Shown here: piece after piece, positions 1-7,909 of the stretch
Position numbering within the stretch: position 1 is the stretch's first letter
How the letters are laid out: each line of letters starts with the position of its first letter
DNA from: Telmatospirillum sp.
Lineage (GTDB): Bacteria; Pseudomonadota; Alphaproteobacteria; Rhodospirillales; Magnetospirillaceae
DNA: 41,579 nucleotides
NCBI GenBank assembly: GCA_031291415.1
Contig: JARLJB010000225.1
Coordinates: 1-41,579, forward strand
Direction: 5' to 3'
The notes under the pieces: model-generated
Told to the model about the DNA's origin: nothing
The model's input: the letters and a program-made list of their open reading frames with translations, nothing else
The model's database searches: none
Translations under genes and position numbers: made by a program

Positions 1-3000
1 ACACTCGCCACTTGGCCGGTCGCGTAATAGGCGGTTCGAGTGGCAAAGCCGTCGGCGTCTACGCTGAGCACGAGACGATCATCGCCGTCGTAATAGGAAT
101 AGGTGGTATTGCCGCGCCCGTCGGTGACGCTGGTCCGGTTACCGCGCGTATCATAGGTGTATTTGGTGACGATGTTGTCGGCGCTGTTACTGTCAATGGC
201 TTGGCTGATCTGAAGCACGCGACCCAGCGCATCATAAGTCGATGTGGTGGTATAGGCATTACCATTGGTCACGGTCAGGACGTTGCCCACCGCATCGTAG
301 GTATATGTCGTCGTGGTCTGCTGCGATGTGCCTTGGCCCAGCGTTTGCGTCAGCACGCGACCGTCGCCGTCATAGGTATAGGCGGTCGTTTCGACAGCGC
401 CCGTCGCGACAGGCAACGTGGCGAGGGTATAAACCGTGTTGGCGGTGACCTGCTGCCCGGTGACCTTGGTCGCCACTTCACCGCGCGCGGTATAAGTGTA
501 ACGGGTCAAGTTCCCCATCGGATCAATCGTCGCCGCAACCAGACCGCGGCCATCATAAATTACATAAGAGTGCTGGTCGCGCGATGACGAGCCTACACTT
601 GCTTGCAATTGCGAAAATGTACCGGAAACCAGCAGCGACGGCGAAACGAGGTTGGCATAGGCAACGGTATCGACCTTCTGCCCGGCATCGTCATAATCGA
701 TTTGCGTCAGATAGCCACGTGCGTCGAGCGAGCCGATCAGCAGGCCATCGGCATTGTAGAAATTGCGCGTGGTACGGTCGGATGCGCTGTTCGGCGTCAC
801 CGTGACGGGTGACAGCGTAGCGTTGGCAATGGTGACCGTGGGCTCGATCAGTTGGAACGTGCTGGAGCCGGCACCCGACGCGGAGAAGTAAATGCCGAAC
901 GTTGCACTTACTGCTCCGGTCGGCGCCGTCACCGAACCGGAGATCTGGGTATTGTACGCTTGGGCGCCGTTGCGCGCTGCGCCGACGACCTGAATCTGGT
1001 TTCCGCCGACGGTGATGATATTGCCGTTGACGTCGCGCCATGTGACGGCAAGCTCGACATAGCCTACCACACCTGCGGCACCAACCCCAGCCTGGATGTT
1101 TAGCTGCTGCCCCGCCGTGACGGCGAACACGTTGGCGACCTCATTCGACTGGTATTGGGCCGTCGAGGTCATCGTGCCCTGGATATAATTCAAACTGTTC
1201 TGGGTGCCGGTGGTGAGCGTGCCGCTCCAGTCCGACCAGCCTGTGGTGCCGTTAAAACCAGGGTTCGCGAGGACATTCTGGCCCGGCGTGTTCTCGATCA
1301 ACGTAGCAAGCTGGGCAGATGTCAGCTCATTGGCATATTGCGTAGTCTGCGTGACGGCGCCGGTGCCATCATAGGTATAGGCTGCAACCGAACCAACCGC
1401 GTTGATCGTCTGACTCACTTGGCCCGCCGCATTGTAGACTGTCCAGTTCCAATCATCGGTCGGGGACGCCAGCGGCTGAATCGCGGTCAGCGACACCGCC
1501 GATGGGACGCCGCTTGTGGGCGCGAGGCTGGTCAGTTGAGTAGCGCTCAAGGTGGCGGTGTACGTGACCGTTGCGGTCAGCCGGTTTGCCGCATCGTACT
1601 TGTATTCTGTTAGAAATCCTGCGCCATCGACCTGCCCGGTCTTGCGCCCATCAGCGTCATAGAAATAATAGGTATTAATCCCGGCTGGATCAGTGCTGAC
1701 ACGAAGATTGCCGATGCTGTCGTAGATATAGCTGATGGCGGTCGTTGCAATGCCCGAACCCGTATTAACGCTCGACACCAATTCGCCCGCCTTGTCATAG
1801 CTCAGCGTGTCGACCAGCCCGTTGGCATAAGTGACCGTTTTGGTATTGGCCGCGTTGTTATATGTATTCTGCGTGGATTTCCCTGCGGCGTCGGTTTGCA
1901 GCGTGATCCTGCCCAACCCGTCGTAAACATAAGCCTGCGCAGACGATCCGTCGTTCAGCAGCTTGCTGATCAGCTCTCCCGCTTGGTCATAGACATACGT
2001 GGTCTTGGTGTAGGGCGATGTGGTCAGTCCGTTGCCGTTCGCATCGGTCGCGGAATACGTCGTGGCGGTCGTCAGATTGCCGCGTGCATCATAAGTATAG
2101 TCTGTACGCTCTACAGCAGCTTTCTGGGCAGAAGTCAGACCGGCCTGCCAAGTCGTCATCGTGGCCAGAGCGATGGGCGTCGATGCTGTCAGCCCCGCAG
2201 TGCTGTATAGGACCGCAGTGTAGTTGAGCGTTGACGTCGTCTGCCCCAGAGTATTGACGACATTATAGGTTACGTCGCCTGCCTGACTGACCGTAAAGTT
2301 GAGCCGCCCGTGCGCGTCATAGACGTAAAAGGTTGTTTCGGCGCCCGACGCAGCCGTACTTCCTTGCTTCGGGACTGTGTAGACCGTCTTGGTCAGAGCC
2401 TCGTTGAACTGGTTGTAGGTATAGGACGTTTCATCCCCGGCCAGATCGATCGTCGAGGCGAGATTGCCGTTCGGGTCATAGGTGTTGGTCAGTTGGGAGA
2501 TCGGCGAACCGGACGGGGCATTGCCGACATTGGCGTACACGCTCTCGGTCAGGACATTGCCGTTGGAATCATAAGTATAGGACCGAAATTCGGAAGTCCC
2601 GTTCTGTGCTGCAGGCGAGGCCACGCTCAGTAGCTCGCCCTTTGCGTCATACGTCAGGACGGTCTTGTTGCCCTGCGGATCTGTCACCGTAGTGTCCACG
2701 GCAATTGTGCCCGAGGCGGTGGCCGCCGCGCTCAGTACAGCGGTGCCGCCTGTGCTGGAGGTGGCATTGACGCTCGCGATCGTGGTGCCGGCCGGAATAC
2801 CGGTACCGCTGATCACCTCGCCCGCATACAACGCACCGCCGGCATAACTGATCGCCGTCGAGCCGCTGGTCGTGGTGACCGAACCATACGTAAAGGTCGT
2901 GGTTCGGCTGGTTGTGGAATTGACCCATTGCGTGATGGATGAAACGCGATTGCTGCTGTCGTAGGTGAAATCAACCTCAGACCCGTCGGTCTGCTTCACA

Positions 3001-3863
3001 CTGGCAATCAGGTTGGCAGTCGCCGGGTTGCTCGATACCTGACTGGCCGGCACCACATACGTGTATGTCGTTGTATAGACATTGCCATCGGCGGTGCTGT
3101 TGTCGGCTGGTGTGAGGTCAACCGTGGTGCTCGTCAGACGGTTTGCAGAATCATAGCCATAGCTGGTACGCGTCAAGAGCGTCGCACCACCACTCCCATA
3201 GGTCGTCAGTTGAACGAGGTTGGCGCCCGAATATGTGAGATTGATATATTCGCCGTCAGAAGTCGTCATGCGGGTTATTTGGTTAGCCGCGTTATAGGTG
3301 TAATTAAGCGTGTTTCCGTTCAGGTCGTATCGTGACGAAACCACGTTGTTAGTGTGCGCATAGGCCTCGGTTACGCCCGTAGAACCATCGTGCCAGAACC
3401 AGCTTCCGCTGACATTGGTGATGCTGTCATAGGGGCCCGCACCTTCCTTCACCACATAAGCGCCGGTCGTGGTATCGGTGTTCACATAGTTGGCTTGCCA
3501 GGTGTAGGTGACCAGACTGCCGTCCCATCCCAATCGCTGAACAGTACTGCCCGCCGTGTTGAGCGTTCCAGTCGGATTGAGGATCTGCGCTCCCTGCGCC
3601 TCCCAGGTCGTGTTGTTTGCCGCATTGAGCAGGCCAAGACTGTTGTAGGTCTGACCAACCGCAGCATCCAGTTCGACGCTGTCGCCCACGCCGGAAAGCG
3701 TTTCGCCCCCTGCCTGGATGACCAGATTGCCGGTCGTGGCATTGACCGAAACTCCCGCATCAGCCGTGCCGGTCGCAGCATTACCCAGAGTGCCGGCGTT
3801 TCCGAGAATTGTCGCCGAGCTCCGCTCCAGCCCAAGCCCGCTACCGGTAAAAATCTCGACCAT
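1..3863 (-). CDS. Giant YD-repeat (RHS-like) protein, C-terminus beyond the window
   Basis: About 1287 residues are visible, reading leftward off the window edge without a stop. The start is ATG at 3863: an in-frame stop lies only eight codons upstream and a GGGGTGG stretch precedes the ATG. The N-terminus (MVEIFTGSGLGLERSS) has no Sec signal or membrane segment. From about residue 190 there are many YD repeats, for example YTYDSNGN, YTYDARGN, YVYDGLGR, YIYDSIGN and YFYDADGR. Two insertions break the repeats: a Ser/Thr/Ala-rich segment near residues 320-395, and one near 860-1007 opening NVLANPGFNGTTGW that resembles a carbohydrate-binding jelly roll. YD-repeat proteins build large beta-barrel shells or surface adhesins and often carry a toxin C-terminus; that end is not visible here. 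It follows the flagellar operon on the same strand. Its function is unknown. Confidence 0.9.
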   Translation of the reverse strand, partial: MVEIFTGSGLGLERSSATILGNAGTLGNAATGTADAGVSVNATTGNLVIQAGGETLSGVGDSVELDAAVGQTYNSLGLLNAANNTTWEAQGAQILNPTGTLNTAGSTVQRLGWDGSLVTYTWQANYVNTDTTTGAYVVKEGAGPYDSITNVSGSWFWHDGSTGVTEAYAHTNNVVSSRYDLNGNTLNYTYNAANQITRMTTSDGEYINLTYSGANLVQLTTYGSGGATLLTRTSYGYDSANRLTSTTVDLTPADNSTADGNVYTTTYTYVVPASQVSSNPATANLIASVKQTDGSEVDFTYDSSNRVSSITQWVNSTTSRTTTFTYGSVTTTSGSTAISYAGGALYAGEVISGTGIPAGTTIASVNATSSTGGTAVLSAAATASGTIAVDTTVTDPQGNKTVLTYDAKGELLSVASPAAQNGTSEFRSYTYDSNGNVLTESVYANVGNAPSGSPISQLTNTYDPNGNLASTIDLAGDETSYTYNQFNEALTKTVYTVPKQGSTAASGAETTFYVYDAHGRLNFTVSQAGDVTYNVVNTLGQTTSTLNYTAVLYSTAGLTASTPIALATMTTWQAGLTSAQKAAVERTDYTYDARGNLTTATTYSATDANGNGLTTSPYTKTTYVYDQAGELISKLLNDGSSAQAYVYDGLGRITLQTDAAGKSTQNTYNNAANTKTVTYANGLVDTLSYDKAGELVSSVNTGSGIATTAISYIYDSIGNLRVSTDPAGINTYYFYDADGRKTGQVDGAGFLTEYKYDAANRLTATVTYTATLSATQLTSLAPTSGVPSAVSLTAIQPLASPTDDWNWTVYNAAGQVSQTINAVGSVAAYTYDGTGAVTQTTQYANELTSAQLATLIENTPGQNVLANPGFNGTTGWSDWSGTLTTGTQNSLNYIQGTMTSTAQYQSNEVANVFAVTAGQQLNIQAGVGAAGVVGYVELAVTWRDVNGNIITVGGNQIQVVGAARNGAQAYNTQISGSVTAPTGAVSATFGIYFSASGAGSSTFQLIEPTVTIANATLSPVTVTPNSASDRTTRNFYNADGLLIGSLDARGYLTQIDYDDAGQKVDTVAYANLVSPSLLVSGTFSQLQASVGSSSRDQHSYVIYDGRGLVAATIDPMGNLTRYTYTARGEVATKVTGQQVTANTVYTLATLPVATGAVETTAYTYDGDGRVLTQTLGQGTSQQTTTTYTYDAVGNVLTVTNGNAYTTTSTYDALGRVLQISQAIDSNSADNIVTKYTYDTRGNRTSVTDGRGNTTYSYYDGDDRLVLSVDADGFATRTAYYATGQVAS

Positions 3864-3916
3864 CGTACCACCCCAACGCGATGCCGCTCATCCAAGAATG
3901 CGCGTCTCCACCGTGT

Positions 3917-3943
3917 TAGTCAGGGTCACTGGAATAAAGTTTA
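3917..3943 (-). promoter_or_regulatory. Candidate sigma-28 (FliA) promoter of the YD-repeat gene
   Basis: On the minus strand TAAACTTT (3943-3936) is followed by an 11-base spacer and CCTGACTA (3924-3917). The enterobacterial FliA consensus is TAAAGTTT-N11-GCCGATAA, so the upstream box matches 7 of 8 and the downstream box only 4 of 8. The implied start of transcription gives a leader of roughly 40-50 bases before the ATG at 3863. The spacing is exact and fliA lies just upstream, but the weak second box keeps this tentative. Confidence 0.35.
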
Positions 3944-3947
3944 GGAA

Positions 3948-3973
3948 TTTTTTCGAGAGTGCGAACGAAAAAA
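3948..3973 (-). terminator. Possible terminator after the fliA operon
   Basis: TTTTTTCG (3948-3955) and CGAAAAAA (3966-3973) form a perfect 8-bp inverted repeat around a 10-base loop, just beyond the last flagellar gene and upstream of the YD-repeat promoter candidate. A second small hairpin, GCGTC-TC-GACGC (3982-3993), precedes the run of six T on the minus strand. The stems are short or AT-rich, so termination is plausible but not strong. Confidence 0.35.
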
Positions 3974-3998
3974 CGACAGGTGCGTCTCGACGCGAGCC

Positions 3999-4337
3999 TC
4001 AGTCGAGGCCGAGCTCTGTCATTGCCTGATCGACCAGGGCATGACCTTCCTCACTTTGATAAAGGATGATCGATACCTGATCGGCAACCGCCTGAAAATC
4101 GAGGCTGCCGGCGAGCGTTGCGCCCAGCGAATCCGCGAGCAAACTGCGAACCAGAGCCCGGCCCAATTCGTCACGCCCGAGTTGGCTGCGCTTGCGCAGA
4201 TCACGCAGCTTTTCAATCGGATCACTATCGACCGCCTGGCCCGACGTCGCTGGGCCCGCCTTTGCACCACCCTGCTTTGCAAGCTTTTGCAACCGGTCCT
4301 GCAACAGCAGCACGGCCTGATCGATACGGCTGATCAT
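3999..4337 (-). CDS. Small conserved-looking protein at the end of the flagellar operon
   Basis: A 112-residue protein, the last gene of the leftward flagellar unit, 50 bases after the TPR gene. ATG 4337 is preferred because the protein then begins MISRIDQAVLLLQDRLQKLA, a plausible helix, with a GAGAGG-like stretch upstream; longer in-frame readings run into the TPR gene and have low-complexity composition. It is predicted to be mostly helical and charged, with no signal peptide, membrane segment or cysteine. I do not recognise the family. Its place after fliA suggests a flagellum-related chaperone or regulator, which is inference only. Confidence 0.6.
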   Translation of the reverse strand: MISRIDQAVLLLQDRLQKLAKQGGAKAGPATSGQAVDSDPIEKLRDLRKRSQLGRDELGRALVRSLLADSLGATLAGSLDFQAVADQVSIILYQSEEGHALVDQAMTELGLD

Positions 4338-4387
4338 GCGCCATCGATCCTCTCGCTGAAACCTTGCATCATAATCAAGGACATCGC

Positions 4388-4957
4388 TTAGTGAAGCTTG
4401 GAGCCAAAGCCCGGCGACCGGAGCAGCAGCGACGTTGCCGAGATCTCGTCGTAGGCGCTGTCGGCAGGCGACACCAAGCCCCGGCACTTCTCTATGATAA
4501 GCTCCATGTCGCGATTGAGCGGCTCGTTTTCGACGTTGGCTCTCTGGCCCGCGCGAAGGCTGGCAATACATTCGTCAAACCGGTCGCGAACAAGACTGTC
4601 CAGACCTTGCGCGAAATGGCGCAAGTAGTGCCCCTCCGGCAAATCCAGCAGCGGCGCCAGCGTCGCACGGGCGGCATCGGCCTCACCCGAGGTCAGCTCG
4701 AAGAAGCCAAGCTGGAAACGCGCTATTGCATAGTGGGGATCGAGATCGACCGCCCGCGTCAATTCGGCATGGGCGCCAATGTGACGCCGCAACCCGATCA
4801 ACAGCGACCCTTTGAGGAAATGGAGCCGTGGATCGTCCGGGAATTGGGCCAAGGCAGCATCGATCGCTTGCACGCCTGACGCAGCATCCTGCGCGGCAAT
4901 CGCCAGAATCTGCCCGATCCGCTCTGCATCGCAATTTCGCTCCGGCTGGAAATTCAT
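4388..4957 (-). CDS. TPR-repeat protein of the flagellar operon
   Basis: A 189-residue soluble protein. Its ATG overlaps the fliA stop codon by four bases (ATGA), so the two are probably translationally coupled. Residues about 40-125 carry tetratricopeptide-like helix pairs: FPDDPRLHFLKGSLLIGLRR, then AHAELTRAVDLDPHYAIARFQLGFFELTSG, then ADAARATLAPLLDLPEGHYLRHFAQGL. TPR proteins are protein-protein scaffolds, often chaperones. No enzymatic motif or signal peptide is visible. Being last-but-one in a flagellar operon, it may help assemble flagella or control FliA, but the sequence does not show a partner. Confidence 0.75.
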   Translation of the reverse strand: MNFQPERNCDAERIGQILAIAAQDAASGVQAIDAALAQFPDDPRLHFLKGSLLIGLRRHIGAHAELTRAVDLDPHYAIARFQLGFFELTSGEADAARATLAPLLDLPEGHYLRHFAQGLDSLVRDRFDECIASLRAGQRANVENEPLNRDMELIIEKCRGLVSPADSAYDEISATSLLLRSPGFGSKLH

Positions 4958-5700
4958 CGAATCGCCCTCATGGATTTTCTCAAGCGTGCCAGCGCCGCGC
5001 TGTGCAGTTGCGAGACGCGCCCTTTTGTCAGCCCGAGCATAGCCGCGATCTGCACGAATAACAGACCATTGTGGTAATGCTGACGGATGACAGTCCGTTC
5101 CGGTTCGGGCAGCTGCTCTACGCGTTGCCCAAGCAAAGCCTGCGTTTCACGCCATGCCAGATTGTCAAACCCGTTGTCGGGATTGCCGATCAGTGCCGTG
5201 CCTTGCGAGGCCGCGTTCTGCTCCAGCATCAGCCCGAGCGCCAGTTCGGTCACCAGATCGGCAAGCCGTTGTGTCGCCGCGACCGGAGGCTCCGCCTTAT
5301 CCGCCAGCGAAGCCAACCTTTCGCGTTCGCGCCGGGCGCGAAAACGGACACGGGCCGCATCTTCATTCAGTGTGCCGATGCCATCGACGATGCTGCCGGT
5401 TATTCTGGGCTTGGCAAAACCGGGAAAGCCGACGCCCCTGGCAGGATCGAAGCGGTCAATTGCCTCAAGCAAGCCACGATAGGCGAACTGTTCGATATCT
5501 TCACGCAAATCGGCGCGCAGCGCGCTGCGCCGGGCCTGCCGCCGCGCCAATGCCTTGGCAAGCCCGACGTAGCGGTCAAACAGACGTTCGCGCAGCCGAC
5601 CGTCGCGGGTCATCGCAAAGCGCCGCCAATACGACGCCTCTTCGCGTTCGGCATCAAGGATCAGGGAAAGGCCGTGCCTGCCAGCCAGCCGACGCTTCAT
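4954..5700 (-). CDS. fliA: Flagellar sigma factor sigma-28 (FliA)
   Basis: A 248-residue sigma-70-family factor that directs RNA polymerase to late flagellar promoters. The start ATG at 5700 overlaps the fliP stop (ATGA); a longer reading would sit inside fliP. Region 2 is clear (LREDIEQFAYRGLLEAIDRF, then DPARGVGFPGFAKPRITGSI), and region 4 has the helix-turn-helix (LPEPERTVIRQHYHNGLLFV, then QIAAMLGLTKGRVSQLHSAA). Length fits FliA (about 240). Finding it inside the basal-body operon means early-gene transcription also makes the late-gene sigma factor. No anti-sigma FlgM gene is seen in the window. Confidence 0.93.
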   Translation of the reverse strand: MKRRLAGRHGLSLILDAEREEASYWRRFAMTRDGRLRERLFDRYVGLAKALARRQARRSALRADLREDIEQFAYRGLLEAIDRFDPARGVGFPGFAKPRITGSIVDGIGTLNEDAARVRFRARRERERLASLADKAEPPVAATQRLADLVTELALGLMLEQNAASQGTALIGNPDNGFDNLAWRETQALLGQRVEQLPEPERTVIRQHYHNGLLFVQIAAMLGLTKGRVSQLHSAALARLRKSMRAIR

Positions 5701-6416
5701 CTGAAACTGCCCAACACCCCTTCGACGATCAGGGCCCAACCGTCGATCAGGACAAACATCAGCAATTTGATAGGCAACGATATCGTGGTCGGCGGCACCA
5801 TCATCATGCCCATCGACAACAATGTGGCCGCTACCACGAGATCGATCAGCAGGAACGGCAGCAGAATGACAAATCCGATCGTGAAGCCGACACGCAATTC
5901 GTTGATCATGAACGCCGGGACAAGCTTGACCAGTTCCACCCGGTCAGGCGTTGCGGGCAAAGGTGTATGCGAGGCGCGATAGATCGTCGCCAAGTCATCG
6001 TCGCGTGTCTGCGCGAGCATGAACCGACGGAGCGGAGCGCTCCCTCGCGCAAAGGCATCCTGAACGGAAATCTGGTTTGCCAGATAAGGCTGCAAGGCAT
6101 CTTTGTTGAGCTCGCCTGCGACCGGCCCCATGCTGAACAAGGTGAGAAACAGCCCCAGGCTGATCAGCACAGCATTGGGCGGCGTTTCGGGCATGCCAAA
6201 GGCATGGCGAACCATCGAGAGCACGATAATGATCCTGGTAAAGCTGGTCATGGCGACAATGATAGTCGGCAAGACCGTCAGGATCGCGATGATCACAGCA
6301 GCACGCACGATCTCGTGCGAGCCGGTCGCGGCCAGCAAATCCGCCGCAAACAGTGGGCCGGGCAGCAGCGCTGCTCCCACCGCCGCGACAACCAGTATTT
6401 TCCTGCCCGCCCTCAT
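5697..6416 (-). CDS. fliP: Flagellar export gate protein FliP
   Basis: A 239-residue inner-membrane protein of the flagellar type III export gate. The start at 6416 (MRAGRKILVVAAVGAALL) overlaps the fliO stop (ATGA) and gives an N-terminal signal sequence as is usual for FliP. The family core is clear: PTIIVAMTSFTRIIIVLSMV, the region of PPNAVLISLGLFLTLFSMGP, FMINELRVGFTIGFVILLPF, and LSMGMMMVPPTTISLPIKLL near the C-terminus. Length and hydrophobic pattern match the family. The usual partners fliQ and fliR do not follow; fliA does, so the rest of the gate must be encoded elsewhere. Confidence 0.96.
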   Translation of the reverse strand: MRAGRKILVVAAVGAALLPGPLFAADLLAATGSHEIVRAAVIIAILTVLPTIIVAMTSFTRIIIVLSMVRHAFGMPETPPNAVLISLGLFLTLFSMGPVAGELNKDALQPYLANQISVQDAFARGSAPLRRFMLAQTRDDDLATIYRASHTPLPATPDRVELVKLVPAFMINELRVGFTIGFVILLPFLLIDLVVAATLLSMGMMMVPPTTISLPIKLLMFVLIDGWALIVEGVLGSFR

Positions 6417-6847
6417 CGCGGCGATCCTTCGCCGTGCATGTCGGTCGGTGGCGACGGTGCGACCGGGCCGCTCCTGAGCACGGTGGAACCGGCAGGGCCG
6501 CACAGAATCAGATATTCATCATCACCGCACTGCACCAGGCACACGTCGGCATGGGCGGAAATGCGCCGTGCCTCGATCACATTGATGCGTCGCGCCCGTG
6601 CCAGCCCCCCGGCAAACGCGGCAAGCGCTTGCCCCGGCCCCGTTCGCGCCGGGAAGCGCCGCCGCATCAGCACCAATCCCGCACCTGCCATCAAGCTGAT
6701 GACGAGCGCCGCGATGATCCTGACGATCGAAACGTCGGGCGACGCACCGCCAGCCAGATGCTGAGCCCATGCGGGGCGCGCAACCAGGGCGATCACCAGC
6801 ACGGCGACCGACCGCAGCAAAACAGACATCGATACCGCAGGTTTCAC
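6413..6847 (-). CDS. fliO: FliO-like export gate assembly factor
   Basis: A 144-residue protein with an N-terminal signal (MSVLLRSVAVLVIALVARPAWA) and then one membrane segment (IVRIIAALVISLMAGAGLVL), followed by a small soluble domain with the FliO-like pattern INVIEARRISAHADVCLVQC. FliO helps FliP assemble in many bacteria. The family is poorly conserved, so the name rests on topology, size and position directly between fliN and fliP. The start ATG overlaps the fliN stop (ATGA). Confidence 0.8.
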   Translation of the reverse strand: MKPAVSMSVLLRSVAVLVIALVARPAWAQHLAGGASPDVSIVRIIAALVISLMAGAGLVLMRRRFPARTGPGQALAAFAGGLARARRINVIEARRISAHADVCLVQCGDDEYLILCGPAGSTVLRSGPVAPSPPTDMHGEGSPR

Positions 6848-7134
6848 GCAGATGGCGCCAGGTGCTGGATGCGGATGCCGAAATTGTCCCCGACCGCTAC
6901 CAGTTCTCCCGTCGCGATCACGATCCCGTTAAGCCGAAGCTCAACAAGATCGCCAAGCCCGGTATCAAGCGTGAAGGTCTGGCCAGGCTGCAGCGCGTTG
7001 ATGTCGGCAACCGTGACCTGGGCAAAGCCAAGCACGGCCTCAACCGTTACCGGAAGCGCGTCGATGACCGTTTGCGTCAGGTTTGGCGCAACCGCCCCTG
7101 ACAAGACTTTTTCACTTACCGAATTGTCACTCAC
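6844..7134 (-). CDS. fliN: Flagellar switch protein FliN
   Basis: A 96-residue SpoA-fold protein of the C-ring. The core reads LPVTVEAVLGFAQVTVADIN, then LQPGQTFTLDTGLGDLVELR, then LNGIVIATGELVAVGDNFGI, all typical of FliN. I chose GTG 7134, four bases after the fliM stop, because a longer ATG start at 7191 would add only residues read through the end of fliM; that alternative cannot be excluded. FliN forms the bottom of the C-ring and docks the FliH-FliI export complex. Confidence 0.9.
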   Translation of the reverse strand: MSDNSVSEKVLSGAVAPNLTQTVIDALPVTVEAVLGFAQVTVADINALQPGQTFTLDTGLGDLVELRLNGIVIATGELVAVGDNFGIRIQHLAPSA

Positions 7135-7138
7135 CGGA

Positions 7139-7909
7139 TTATCCAACCTTTCGCAAAAGACTTGGCCGCTCTGCAATCGTGATCGACGCACCTTCGGCTG
7201 ATCGCACGATTTTTGCCTTGCCCGACGCGCATTGATGGCCTTCGACTGTGAGGATCAAGGGCACAGCGGGCTGGCGATCGAGCACGATGACATCACCGGC
7301 GGCCAGCATCGCTATGTCACCGGCCGAAAGACACGCCTTCCCCAGATGACAACCCAACCGAGCGACCTGTGAGGCAAGCGCGTTGCGCCGGTTGCCAAGT
7401 ACTGCCCGGTGCCCCGTACCCGCGACCGCCCCGCCCGCAACGGCCTTGCGCACGGCGACCACCGCCTGAGGCGACAAGGCCAATCCGATCGACCATCCAC
7501 CGGTGCCAGACGCCACCGTGAACAGTTCGCCATCCGGCGCAGTCTGGCGTGACGACGACCGTTCGTTTGCAACACCATCACCCAGGCCCGCGAGAAACGA
7601 AGCGAGTTCGTCAAGCAACCTTGCCCCCACGCCGCGCAGGATTTCCCGGTCCGCCGGATGCGCGACATTGCCCTCTCCGCCACAGGCATCGCGCCCCAGC
7701 AGCGCCTCGATATCGGCATTGCGCCCCAGCGCGGCCCATGGCTCGCCCTGCCATTGCAAGGACCGCGTCTCGCCCCGGGTGCGCGCCTGCACCCGCAGCG
7801 GGCCGGGCCGGACGATCCAGTCAGCCAGCCATCCTTCGATCAGCCGTCCAAGAGCGGATTCGACATCACCCTTGGCTGGGGGGGGAAGCCATGGCACGGA
7901 TCGTGACAT
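7139..7909 (-). CDS. fliM: Divergent, short FliM-like switch protein
   Basis: A 256-residue protein; FliM is usually about 320-340. ATG 7909 overlaps the flgE stop by one base (TAATG). The C-terminal 75 residues form a SpoA domain (LSAGDIAMLAAGDVIVLDRQ, then IVRSAEGASITIAE), and the middle part is a weak match to the CheC-like FliM middle domain. The family's N-terminal CheY-P-binding peptide (LSQDEID-type) is absent: the protein opens MSRSVPWLPPPAKGDVESAL. Position before fliN supports FliM. A secretion-type SpoA protein is the alternative. Confidence 0.75.
   Translation of the reverse strand: MSRSVPWLPPPAKGDVESALGRLIEGWLADWIVRPGPLRVQARTRGETRSLQWQGEPWAALGRNADIEALLGRDACGGEGNVAHPADREILRGVGARLLDELASFLAGLGDGVANERSSSRQTAPDGELFTVASGTGGWSIGLALSPQAVVAVRKAVAGGAVAGTGHRAVLGNRRNALASQVARLGCHLGKACLSAGDIAMLAAGDVIVLDRQPAVPLILTVEGHQCASGKAKIVRSAEGASITIAERPSLLRKVG

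Noticed and set aside
1-3863. Tandem DNA repeats in the YD-repeat gene
   Set aside because: The similarity is at protein level; the DNA copies diverge too much to be a repeat array.
5154-6764. A 536-codon rightward open frame antisense to fliA, fliP and fliO
   Set aside because: Composition is Arg/Pro/His/Gln-rich with no domain, and it is the mirror of well-supported flagellar genes in GC-rich DNA.
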